NCBI RefSeq assembly: GCF_024347055.1 | Contig: NZ_AP024895.1 | Coordinates: 2,356,001-2,420,000, forward strand | Reading direction: 5' to 3' | From: Vibrio porteresiae DSM 19223 | Lineage (GTDB): Bacteria; Pseudomonadota; Gammaproteobacteria; Enterobacterales; Vibrionaceae | DNA: 64,000 bases | Shown: in pieces, positions 44,089-52,332 of the stretch | How positions within the stretch are numbered: the stretch's first letter is position 1 | Layout: every line of letters starts with the position of its first letter | Notes under the pieces: generated by a model | What the model was told of the DNA's origin: nothing | The model's database searches: none | The model's input: only the letters and a program-made list of their open reading frames with translations | Made by a program: the position numbers and the translations under genes

Positions 44089-45759
44089 ATGACGGCAAAA
44101 AACAAAACAGCGGATGTGACTTTTGAAAATCTCCTGCGCATTTTCACCATACCAGAAGGCCCCGACTCCACCTTAACGCGTATTGAAGCCGAGCTTTCGC
44201 GTAACCTAAATCTGTTTCTAGGTGAGCACATCGTTGCCGAAGAAAAACCATTAATCGACATCGAGAAGGATTTTGCCAGCGCGCATATTCCTGAGCAGGC
44301 ACAATTTGTCTCAGAGCACACCGAACATTTACTTGATACGTTAGTTGCTCATTCAGTGCACACCTCCGCCCCCAGTTTTGTCGGGCATATGACTTCAGCA
44401 CTGCCGTACTTCTTAATGCCGCTTTCCAAAATCATGATTGCTCTCAACCAAAACTTGGTAAAAATTGAGACTTCAAAAGCCTTTACCCCGTTAGAACGTC
44501 AAGTACTCGGCATGATTCATCACCTTATCTACGGTGAGGAGGATGCTTTTTATGCTCGCTGGATGCACAGCGCTGCACACTCCCTTGGCGCATTTTGTTC
44601 TGGTGGCACGATTGCCAACATTACAGCGCTTTGGGTTGCACGTAATAACGCCCTCAGAGCAACCGCCGATTTTGGTGGCGTAGAAAAAGAAGGGTTATTC
44701 AAAGCGCTAAAATATTATGGCTATGAAGGACTTGCTATCGTTGTGTCAGAGCGAGGGCATTACTCTTTGAAAAAAGCCGCTGACGTGTTGGGTATTGGCC
44801 AAGATGGTTTAGTCAGTGTCGCTACCGATGAACATAACCGCATCGAGCCACAAGCGCTCGAAAAGACACTCAAGGATCTCAAAGCTCAGCGTATTTTACC
44901 GTTCGCTGTAGTTGGCGTCGCGGGGACGACAGAGACTGGAAATATCGATCCATTAAAAGCGATGGCGACAATTTGTCGTCATCATCATTGCCATTTTCAC
45001 GTTGATGCAGCTTGGGGCGGCGCGACATTAATGTCGCAGCAACACCGTTATTTATTGGACGGGATTGAACTGGCTGACTCAGTCACCATTGATGCACATA
45101 AGCAACTTTATATCCCTATGGGCGCTGGCATGGTGCTGTTCAAAGACCCAAGTGCGATGCAGTCAATCGAACATCACGCACAATACATTTTGCGTCAAGG
45201 GTCAAAGGATTTAGGCAGCCACACCCTAGAAGGCTCCCGCTCCGGCATGGCAATGCTGGTTTATTCTAGTCTGCACATTATTAGCCGCGCTGGCTACGGC
45301 ATGTTAATCGATCAAAGCATCGCTAAAGCGCGTTATTTCGCAGACCTTATCAATGCAACGGATGATTTCGAACTGGTCTCAGAGCCTGAATTGTGTCTGC
45401 TCACCTATCGTTATATTCCTGCCGTTGCGTTAAAGGCGCTAGAGCTAGCCACACCAGAACAGCAACTCGCACTAAATAATGCCATTAACGAGTTAACCAA
45501 ATTCATTCAAAAGCATCAGCGAGAAACAGGACGCTCATTTGTTTCCCGGACTCAGTTAACCCCAGCGCGTTGGCGACATCTTAAAACCATCGTTTTTCGT
45601 GTTGTACTGGCCAATCCGCTTACCACAAACACCATTTTGCAGGGAATTTTGCAAGAGCAGCGAGAAATTGCTAGATTAGCACCCCAATTGATGACAAACA
45701 TAGAGAACATCGCGTACTCTATCGTCCCAGTTCCTGCGCCCAAAGTTACACAAGAGTGA
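44089..45759 (+). CDS. panP: PanP-type pyridoxal-dependent aspartate 1-decarboxylase
   Basis: 556 residues. Seen: SFVGHMTSALPYF, GAFCSGGTIANITALW, GVAGTTETGNIDPL, HVDAAWGG and the PLP lysine K338 in TIDAHKQLYIPMG. This matches the Vibrio/Shewanella family that supplies beta-alanine for pantothenate in place of pyruvoyl PanD; it resembles glutamate decarboxylase in fold. No ribosome site is strong, but the TTAGGA before the ATG is usable. It is the second PLP decarboxylase in this window and is not closely related to the one at 28610. Confidence 0.88.
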   Translation: MTAKNKTADVTFENLLRIFTIPEGPDSTLTRIEAELSRNLNLFLGEHIVAEEKPLIDIEKDFASAHIPEQAQFVSEHTEHLLDTLVAHSVHTSAPSFVGHMTSALPYFLMPLSKIMIALNQNLVKIETSKAFTPLERQVLGMIHHLIYGEEDAFYARWMHSAAHSLGAFCSGGTIANITALWVARNNALRATADFGGVEKEGLFKALKYYGYEGLAIVVSERGHYSLKKAADVLGIGQDGLVSVATDEHNRIEPQALEKTLKDLKAQRILPFAVVGVAGTTETGNIDPLKAMATICRHHHCHFHVDAAWGGATLMSQQHRYLLDGIELADSVTIDAHKQLYIPMGAGMVLFKDPSAMQSIEHHAQYILRQGSKDLGSHTLEGSRSGMAMLVYSSLHIISRAGYGMLIDQSIAKARYFADLINATDDFELVSEPELCLLTYRYIPAVALKALELATPEQQLALNNAINELTKFIQKHQRETGRSFVSRTQLTPARWRHLKTIVFRVVLANPLTTNTILQGILQEQREIARLAPQLMTNIENIAYSIVPVPAPKVTQE

Positions 45760-46044
45760 AAATTTATTTCTTATCTTTGTAATTTACCTATCATCAACAG
45801 GCTGAATTAAGGTAAAAGCAGCGCAACTAGTTGGTGTATGTGTAGTTTTAATGAAATTTTGTTTGAGGCTTGTCATAGAATCACCATTTGATACATCGTT
45901 TCATTTATGAATTGACCTGGCTTAGGTTTATACTCGAGTCACTGGGGTTGGGTCGATGTGCCTATGTGATGTGGCAATGTTCTCAGAATTTAAAACAGCT
46001 TTATGGCATACCAACGAATCATTCCTTATGCCTGCGTGAATACT

Positions 46045-46902
46045 ATGAATACAATAGAAAAAATCCAAAAAAATCTGGAAAATTTTAGCAAGTCTGAGCG
46101 TAAGGTAGCGGAAGTCATTATGGCCTCCCCGCAAACTGCCATCCACTCAAGTATTGCCACTTTAGCGAAAATGGCCGACGTCAGCGAGCCAACCGTTAAC
46201 CGTTTTTGTCGTCGTTTAGACACAAAAGGCTTTCCAGACTTCAAACTGCACTTAGCGCAAAGTTTGGCCAATGGCACCCCTTACGTCAACCGCAACGTCG
46301 AAGAAGACGATGGCCCAGATGCGTACACTCATAAGATTTTTGAATCGACAATGGCGTGTTTGGACGTGGCAAAAAACAGTATTGACCCAGTACAGATCAA
46401 CCGTGCTGTCGACCTATTGACTCAAGCGAAACGCATCTCTTTCTTTGGCTTGGGTGCTTCATCTGCTGTTGCACGTGATGCTCAAAATAAATTCATCCGT
46501 TTCAATATTCCAATCACTTGCTTTGAAGATATTGTCATGCAGCGTATGAGCTGCATTAACTGTACGGATAACGATGTGATCGTGCTGATTTCTCATACTG
46601 GCCGGACGAAAAGCCAAGTGGAAATTGCCCATCTAGCCAGAGAAAACGGTGCTACGGTCATTGCGATTACCGCAAAAGATTCGCCACTCGATAAGGCCAG
46701 CTCATTGTCTATTTGTCTTGATGTCCCAGAAGATACCGACGTTTATATGCCAATGGCGAGTCGCGTCGTTCAAATGACAGTCATTGATGTGTTGGCGACA
46801 GGATTTACCTTGCGTCGCGGTTCAGGTTTTCGTGAAAACCTCAAACGAGTGAAAGAAGCACTGAAAGACTCGCGCTACGACAAATATTCCAATTTATCCT
46901 AA
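46045..46902 (+). CDS. hexR: HexR, RpiR-family regulator of central carbon metabolism
   Basis: 285 residues from ATG 46045 (MNTIEKIQKNLENFS). N-terminal RpiR helix-turn-helix (about 1-77, VAEVIMASPQTAIHSSIATLAKMADVSEPTVNRFCRRL) and a C-terminal SIS sugar-phosphate domain (about 120-260, FFGLGASSAVARDAQNKF, VIVLISHTGRTK). HexR senses KDPG and controls glucose catabolism genes. It is flanked by panP and an iron-type alcohol dehydrogenase, not by zwf. An upstream in-frame ATG at 46003 is less likely. Confidence 0.92.
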   Translation: MNTIEKIQKNLENFSKSERKVAEVIMASPQTAIHSSIATLAKMADVSEPTVNRFCRRLDTKGFPDFKLHLAQSLANGTPYVNRNVEEDDGPDAYTHKIFESTMACLDVAKNSIDPVQINRAVDLLTQAKRISFFGLGASSAVARDAQNKFIRFNIPITCFEDIVMQRMSCINCTDNDVIVLISHTGRTKSQVEIAHLARENGATVIAITAKDSPLDKASSLSICLDVPEDTDVYMPMASRVVQMTVIDVLATGFTLRRGSGFRENLKRVKEALKDSRYDKYSNLS

Positions 46903-46907
46903 TCCCC

Positions 46908-46938
46908 AATGAGCGTCTTTCGACGCTCATTCTTTTTC
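46908..46938. terminator. Terminator between hexR and the convergent alcohol dehydrogenase
   Basis: AATGAGCGTC and GACGCTCATT around TTTC followed by CTTTTTC. It overlaps the last codons of the dehydrogenase gene, so the leftward gene must end beyond or inside it. Confidence 0.88.
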
Positions 46939-48189
46939 TAACGATTGTCTTGCCCCACTTCTCTGCCCTTCCGTTTGTCGGATCAGTTCAACCGCATTGC
47001 CTTCATTCACTTGCTCGCCATCATGTTCTGCGCATTCACGGCATTGACACACCTGATTGAGAATCCCCATCAAACGTTCTTCCGTTAAAGGTAACGGATT
47101 TCCTTTAATCGAATTTGATTGCAGCGCATCTCGCACCACTTCTTCAAACGAGGTTTGGCATACGCCAAAATGATCTAACGTAGGCAGTTGTAAACGTTCT
47201 AAGATCATATTGACCCACAAAACCCCATCTTCCAAATTGACATTACGCCTATCGGTGAGAATTTGAGCAATACGATGATAGCGTTGCAAAATCTCATCCT
47301 TTTGATAAGTACGTGCCAGCTCTATGTTTTCATGCATGACATAAGGTGCGAGACGCGCCGTAATCACGCTGTGGGGAGCAGCCAGTTTTCCACCCAACGC
47401 GGAAGCAAGACCATGCGCTGCACCGAGTTTTGCGTTATTCAGTGCTAGACCACCCAACATCGCTGCAAAAGAGAGATCACGCCGAGCTTGAGGCTTATCT
47501 TCCACACATCCATCAATGATCGAATGCGTTATTCGACTCAGCCCCTCCTCACACACCATATCGGTGAGCAGATTGGGAACGCCACACACATAGGCTTCCA
47601 TCAAATGGGTAAAGGCATCCATTGCTCCCCGTCCGGAAAGGTAAAGATCGGTACCATAAGTTAAAGTCGGATCGATGATCGCGACATCCGCCATCATATC
47701 AGGGCTGCGCAAACTGACTTTTATTTTGTCTTGCCCCGAGCGAAGCACGGCGTTCTTGGTGACTTCCGATCCAGTGCTTGCCGTGGTGGGGATTGCGATA
47801 AACGGCAGCGGTTTCGCTTTGAGCGGTACATTGCGACCAATCACTTCGACATAATCGTACAAAGAACCTTGATTAGGGATAATGGCCGCCAGCGCTTTAC
47901 CGGTATCTAAAACACTTCCGCCTCCGATAGCCACCACGGCATCCGGTTTAAAGCGTCGCGCCAAATTAGCGGCCTCTTCAATCATGGTGATATTGGGCTC
48001 GCTCGATACGGCAACGTGTTGATAACGTTTATGATGTTGTTGGAAATCGGCGACAATCGGATGGGCTCTCTGCTGATTGCGCCCCGATACCAGCAAAATG
48101 CTGTAACCTATTTGCCGAATAAGTGGTAACGAGTGTTGCAATGAACCGGCACCAAAAATGATCTTTGTGGGGGTCATAAATTCAAACAT
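46927..48189 (-). CDS. Iron-containing alcohol dehydrogenase with Cys-rich C-terminal tail
   Basis: 420 residues. Nucleotide-binding half has VVAIGGGSVLDTGKALA and IPTTASTGSEVTKNAV; metal ligands are seen in DLYLSGRGAMDAFTHLMEAY (D and H) and GAAHGLASALGGKLAAPHS (two H). The dehydrogenase ends near residue 370; a tail follows with CQCREC and then an acidic, polar end, longer than in typical members. The physiological alcohol is unknown. Its 3' end lies within the hexR terminator. Confidence 0.85.
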   Translation of the reverse strand: MFEFMTPTKIIFGAGSLQHSLPLIRQIGYSILLVSGRNQQRAHPIVADFQQHHKRYQHVAVSSEPNITMIEEAANLARRFKPDAVVAIGGGSVLDTGKALAAIIPNQGSLYDYVEVIGRNVPLKAKPLPFIAIPTTASTGSEVTKNAVLRSGQDKIKVSLRSPDMMADVAIIDPTLTYGTDLYLSGRGAMDAFTHLMEAYVCGVPNLLTDMVCEEGLSRITHSIIDGCVEDKPQARRDLSFAAMLGGLALNNAKLGAAHGLASALGGKLAAPHSVITARLAPYVMHENIELARTYQKDEILQRYHRIAQILTDRRNVNLEDGVLWVNMILERLQLPTLDHFGVCQTSFEEVVRDALQSNSIKGNPLPLTEERLMGILNQVCQCRECAEHDGEQVNEGNAVELIRQTEGQRSGARQSLEKE

Positions 48190-48218
48190 GATTAAGCCCT
48201 TTTTAAGATGTTATTGTT

Positions 48219-48320
48219 TATACCCAAATGACCTCAAGATGCAGAATTCAGAGCTTCATCAACCAGCAAAGGGCGAGTTGTATTCACTGAAACCGCATCT
48301 TGAGGTTACTTAGATATATA
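48219..48320. repeat. Small palindromic intergenic element
   Basis: About 100 bp bounded by imperfect inverted repeats: TATACCCAAATGACCTCAAGATGC at the left (shown in parts: TATACCCAAATGA, CCTCAAGATGC) and GCATCTTGAGGTTACTTAGA at the right. It has no ORF. Such snap-back elements are common between Vibrio genes and resemble REP-like or MITE-like repeats. Confidence 0.6.
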
Positions 48321-48560
48321 GAATGGCTCATCTACTTTTCGAATTTGGTGATGCAGTGCAAAGTGAACCGTTGCTGAAAAAATCCAATGGTTAAAATATG
48401 CTCACAATCACGTAAATATCGTTATGATAGCTTTGTGTCCATTGACCTTAAACGGCGGCTAACCTGCATGCTTTAGAGCCGAAACGGGGGATTTCAACTA
48501 TACTCATTTCATTGATCAGGTTGAATATGAATGCGCCGAGAATAGCCCAAGAAGTGAACA

Positions 48561-48597
48561 ATAGGTTTTATCTATTGAATTGAATGGTAATTGCTAC
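48561..48597 (+). promoter_or_regulatory. Predicted OxyR binding site upstream of grxA
   Basis: ATAGGTTTTATCTAT (48561-48575) matches the OxyR half-site ATAGnTnnnAnCTAT at every specified position. After seven bases comes AATGGTAATTGCTAC (48583-48597), a degenerate second half at the expected phase. OxyR activates grxA in E. coli, so control is likely conserved. Confidence 0.65.
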
Positions 48598-48654
48598 TTT
48601 ATTTCCTATATCTTATCAGGCATATTGGCATCGAAAACAATTAAGGAGAGAGTC

Positions 48655-48918
48655 ATGTTTGTAGTTATTTTTGGTCGTCCAGGTTGTCCTTACTGTGTTC
48701 GTGCAAAAGAGCACGCAGAAACTCTGAAAGCAAAACTTGAAGACTTCAACTACCGCTATGTTGATATTCAAGCGGAAGGCATCACCAAAGAAGATCTATC
48801 AAAAAGCGTGGGTAAACCAGTTGAAACTGTTCCACAAATCTTTATCGATCAAAAGCCTATCGGCGGTTGTACTGACTTCGAAGCTTACGCAAAAGAGCAT
48901 TTGGGTCTGTTTGACTAG
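48655..48918 (+). CDS. grxA: Glutaredoxin 1
   Basis: 87 residues from ATG 48655 with AAGGAGAG 7 bases upstream. Glutathione-dependent disulfide reductase; active site CPYC at C11-C14 in GRPGCPYCVRAKE, TVPQIFID for the cis-proline, and GGCTDFEAY for glutathione binding. An OxyR site lies upstream and a terminator downstream; ybjL follows, as in E. coli. Confidence 0.94.
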   Translation: MFVVIFGRPGCPYCVRAKEHAETLKAKLEDFNYRYVDIQAEGITKEDLSKSVGKPVETVPQIFIDQKPIGGCTDFEAYAKEHLGLFD

Positions 48919-48931
48919 TCGTAACAGATTG

Positions 48932-48965
48932 AAAAACCCGCTAAAAATAGCGGGTTTTTTATTTT
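48932..48965 (+). terminator. Terminator of grxA
   Basis: Stem AAACCCGCTA/TAGCGGGTTT followed by TTTATTTT, 14 bp after the stop. Confidence 0.92.
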
Positions 48966-49129
48966 CTAGAGAAAGGCATTCAGACGGATATTGCAAAAGC
49001 TTTACACCGCGATGGTTTGACCTCTCTAAAATCTGCATAAAAGTGAAAAATTTAACTTATCTTTTTCTCATATTCAGATAAAATTGTGCACGTTAATTCT
49101 TTTCGCCATACCTTCTTTGAGCCTAGACA

Positions 49130-50812
49130 GTGAATATAGACGTCGTACTCTTGCTAAAACAAAATCCCATCCTCCTTATTTTCGTCGTTTTAGCCATTGG
49201 GCTTACCATTGGTAAAATCAGGATAGGTAGTTTTCAATTCGGAAACTCCATTGGTGTATTGGTCACCTCACTCGTTATGGGGCACCTTGGTTTTTCTTTC
49301 AGTTCAGAATCACTCACAATTGGGTTCATGCTGTTTATCTACTGTGTAGGTATTGAAGCGGGGCCCAATTTTTTTGGCATTTTTTTCCGCGATGGCAAAC
49401 ATTATCTGATTCTTAGTTTGACGGTGCTCATCACCGCAACGTGGATCACCTATTTCGGTAGCTATTATCTCGACCTCGATTTTGGTCTTTCCGCTGGTAT
49501 GATGGCTGGGGCATTAACCTCAACGCCGGTATTGGTAGGCGCTCAAGATGCGATCAACTCTGGATTGGCGGAAATACCACACAATAAAGACCTGTCGCTT
49601 ATCCTAGATAGTGTCTCGGTAGGTTATGCGATGGCTTACTTAGTGGGCTTAATCAGCATGATTATGTTCGCTAAGCTTATGCCAAAACTGCAAAAACAAA
49701 ACCTGTCCGATTCAGCGCAACAAATCGCCAGAGAACGTGGTCTAGGTGGCAATAGTCAGCGTAAAGTGTATCTGCCGATTATCCGTGCTTACCGTGTCGG
49801 CCCTGAGCTCACCAATTGGGTTGATGGTCGTAACCTTCGCGAATTGGGTATCTATCGCCAAACCGGTTGTTACATTGAACGTATTCGTCGTAACGGTATC
49901 CTTGCCCATCCCGATGGGGATGCAATTTTGCAAGAAGGCGATGAAATTGCTCTCGTTGGCTTCCCTGACAGCCATGCGCGTCTTGACCCAAGCTTTCGTA
50001 ACGGTAAAGAGGTATTTGACCGCAACTTGCTTGACTTACGCATCTCTGAAGAGGAGATCGTGGTAAAAAGCGATGCGATTGCAGGGAAACGTCTATCCGA
50101 GTTGAACCTATCTGAATACGGCTGTTTCTTAAACCGTGTGGTACGTGCTCAAATCGAAATGCCAATGGACTCCGACATCGTGCTGGCTAAAGGCGATGTA
50201 TTGCAAGTCAGTGGTGAAAAGAGCCGTGTGCAAGGGCTAGCCGACAAAATCGGTTTTATCTCGATTCACAGCCAAATGGCCGACTTACTCGCCTTCTGTG
50301 GCTTCTTTATCCTGGGGATTTTGTTTGGTTTGATCACCATGACCTTCGGTCAAGTCTCATTTAGTTTGGGTAATGCGGTAGGCTTACTGTTATCTGGTAT
50401 CACGCTAGGCTTTTTGCGCGCCAACCACCCAACCTTTGGTTACGTACCGCAGGGGGCATTGAACATGGTTAAAGACCTAGGTTTGATGTTCTTTATGGTG
50501 GGAATCGGCTTAAGCGCAGGTGGCCAGATGTTTGAGCACTTATCTGATATTGGCTTGAAGGTCTTTGCTCTTGCTTTCTTAGTGAGTGTTGTGCCAGTGT
50601 TTTTTGCCTATCTCGTGGGTGCTTATATTCTGAAGATGAACCATGCCCTGCTGTTTGGTGCGATCATCGGTGCCCGTACTTGTGGCCCAGCAATGGACAT
50701 CGTTAATGAATACGCAAAATCCACAATTCCAGCTTTGGGTTATGCTGGCACTTATGCGATTGCCAACATCTTGATGACTCTCGCCGGTACTGTGCTGATT
50801 TTGCTCAACTAG
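49130..50812 (+). CDS. ybjL: YbjL-type putative transporter (AspT/YidE family)
   Basis: 560 residues from GTG 49130. Two membrane halves of about five helices each (about 15-190 and 380-560) flank two RCK_C/TrkA_C regulatory domains (about 205-370, with RAYRVGPEL, LRELGIYRQTGCYI and DEIALVGFPDSH). Membrane repeats contain GAGP-like and GARTCGPAMDIVNEYA segments. Relatives include the aspartate:alanine antiporter AspT; the substrate of YbjL is unknown. Only a weak ribosome site is visible, so the start is less certain, but the reading agrees with E. coli YbjL, also next to grxA. Confidence 0.92.
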   Translation: MNIDVVLLLKQNPILLIFVVLAIGLTIGKIRIGSFQFGNSIGVLVTSLVMGHLGFSFSSESLTIGFMLFIYCVGIEAGPNFFGIFFRDGKHYLILSLTVLITATWITYFGSYYLDLDFGLSAGMMAGALTSTPVLVGAQDAINSGLAEIPHNKDLSLILDSVSVGYAMAYLVGLISMIMFAKLMPKLQKQNLSDSAQQIARERGLGGNSQRKVYLPIIRAYRVGPELTNWVDGRNLRELGIYRQTGCYIERIRRNGILAHPDGDAILQEGDEIALVGFPDSHARLDPSFRNGKEVFDRNLLDLRISEEEIVVKSDAIAGKRLSELNLSEYGCFLNRVVRAQIEMPMDSDIVLAKGDVLQVSGEKSRVQGLADKIGFISIHSQMADLLAFCGFFILGILFGLITMTFGQVSFSLGNAVGLLLSGITLGFLRANHPTFGYVPQGALNMVKDLGLMFFMVGIGLSAGGQMFEHLSDIGLKVFALAFLVSVVPVFFAYLVGAYILKMNHALLFGAIIGARTCGPAMDIVNEYAKSTIPALGYAGTYAIANILMTLAGTVLILLN

Positions 50813-50880
50813 ATCCGATGCCGCGTGATACACGCTGCATCTTCTTCGTGTTTGTTTTTCTTAGCCGACACCAAGACATT

Positions 50881-50910
50881 AAAAAAGGCGCTCATTGAGC
50901 GCCTTTTGTC
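50881..50910. terminator. Terminator between ybjL and fabV (convergent)
   Basis: AAAAGGCGCTC and GAGCGCCTTTT form a stem with T-run on one side and A-run on the other; usable from both directions. Confidence 0.9.
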
Positions 50911-50943
50911 TATCTGCTGTCCATTTAAGGACGGTAGACCCAA

Positions 50944-52146
50944 TTAGAAATTGATCAGATCGAATTCTACTTCTGGGTTTACATCAGCTTCGTAATCAAT
51001 GCCTTCGATACCAAAACCGAACAGTTTCAAGAACTCTTCTTTGTACTGAACGTAGTCAGTCAGTTCTTTAAGGTTTTCAGTCGTGATTTGTGGCCATAGA
51101 TTTTGGCAGTGTTGTTGGATGTCATCACGTAGCTCTAAGTCGTCTAGACGTAGACGGTTTTTGTCGTCCACTTCTGGAGCTGAACCATCTTCTTTGTAAA
51201 GACGTTGACTGAACATACGGAAGATCTGTTCCATACAACCTTCGTGTACACCTTCTTCACGCATTTTCTTGAAGACCATTGCGATATAAAGAGGCATAAC
51301 AGGAATAGCAGAACTTGCTTGAGTCACAACAGACTTAAGAACAGCAACGTTTGCACTGCCGCCTTTAGCAGACAGTTTCGAGTTCAGTTCAGATGCTGCG
51401 CGGTCTAGGTCCATCTTCGCACGGCCTAGAGCACCGTCCCAGTAGATTGGCCAAGTCAGCTCAGTACCGATGTAGCTGTAAGCAACGGTTTTACAACCTT
51501 CAGCCAGTACACCAGCTTCATCAAGCGCGTTGATCCACAATTCCCAATCTTGACCACCCATAACAGTGATGGTGTCTTCGATCTCTTGTTCAGTTGCAGG
51601 TTCAACACTGGCTTCAATGATAACGTCACGGTTAGTGTCAACCGCAGTTGAAGTGTAAGTTTGACCGATAGGTTTTAGAGATGAACGAATCAACTCACCT
51701 GTTTCAGGCAATTTACGAACTGGAGACGCTAGTGAGTAAACCACCATATCAATTTGACCTAGGTCTTGTTTGATAAGCTCAATGGTTTTTTCTTTTGCTT
51801 CGTTAGAGAAAGCATCGCCATTTAGGCTTTTTGAGTATAGGCCTTCAGCTTTAGCGAACTTATCGAACGCAGCTGAGTTGTAGTAGCCCGCAGTACCTGG
51901 TTTTTTGTCTGTACCAGGTTTTTCAAAGAAAACACCGATAGTCGCTGCACCACCGCCGAAAGCAGCTGCAATGCGAGAAGACAGGCCGTAGCCACTAGAT
52001 GAACCAATCACAAGAACGCGTTTAGGTGCGTTTTTAATTGGGCCATTAGCTTTAGTGTATTCAATTTGTTCTTTTACGTTAGCTTCACAACCCACTGGGT
52101 GCGTTGTTGTACAGATAAATCCGCGAATTTTAGGTTTGATGATCAT
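50944..52146 (-). CDS. fabV: Trans-2-enoyl-CoA/enoyl-ACP reductase FabV
   Basis: 400 residues from ATG 52146 (AAGGAA upstream; a TTG two codons earlier is not used). NADH-dependent reductase of the last step of fatty acid elongation. Seen: the N-terminal PKIRGFICTTTHPVGCEANV, the Rossmann segment VLVIGSSSGYGLSSRIAAAF, and the FabV active-site Y-x8-K in YWDGALGRAK. FabV replaces FabI in Vibrio and is intrinsically resistant to triclosan. It lies downstream of fadE on the same strand, but a hairpin separates them. Confidence 0.96.
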   Translation of the reverse strand: MIIKPKIRGFICTTTHPVGCEANVKEQIEYTKANGPIKNAPKRVLVIGSSSGYGLSSRIAAAFGGGAATIGVFFEKPGTDKKPGTAGYYNSAAFDKFAKAEGLYSKSLNGDAFSNEAKEKTIELIKQDLGQIDMVVYSLASPVRKLPETGELIRSSLKPIGQTYTSTAVDTNRDVIIEASVEPATEQEIEDTITVMGGQDWELWINALDEAGVLAEGCKTVAYSYIGTELTWPIYWDGALGRAKMDLDRAASELNSKLSAKGGSANVAVLKSVVTQASSAIPVMPLYIAMVFKKMREEGVHEGCMEQIFRMFSQRLYKEDGSAPEVDDKNRLRLDDLELRDDIQQHCQNLWPQITTENLKELTDYVQYKEEFLKLFGFGIEGIDYEADVNPEVEFDLINF

Positions 52147-52277
52147 ATTCAACTTCCTTCAAAAATCTTCGATAGGATAAAAGGTTCGTCGCCCCTTCGC
52201 ATCCTATTTCTGCAAAAATAGGAATAAATCCCAAGTGGTTGGAGCACTCTCGCTTAAAATTCACGCAAGAAATAGCA

Positions 52278-52301
52278 AGAGCTTCTATTTTGAGAAGCTC
52301 T
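52278..52301 (-). terminator. Hairpin downstream of fadE
   Basis: A perfect 9-bp stem AGAGCTTCT/AGAAGCTCT with a six-base loop, 32 bp after the fadE stop. Reading leftward it is followed by TGCTATTTCTT, a weak T-tract, so it is a moderate terminator candidate. Confidence 0.55.
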
Positions 52302-52332
52302 CGAGGTCAGTTTGAACCACTTAATCAGCGGA

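Noticed and set aside
45760..46044. HexR autoregulatory operator (TGTAATTAAATTACA-type)
   Set aside because: Only loose AT-rich partial matches are seen upstream of hexR.
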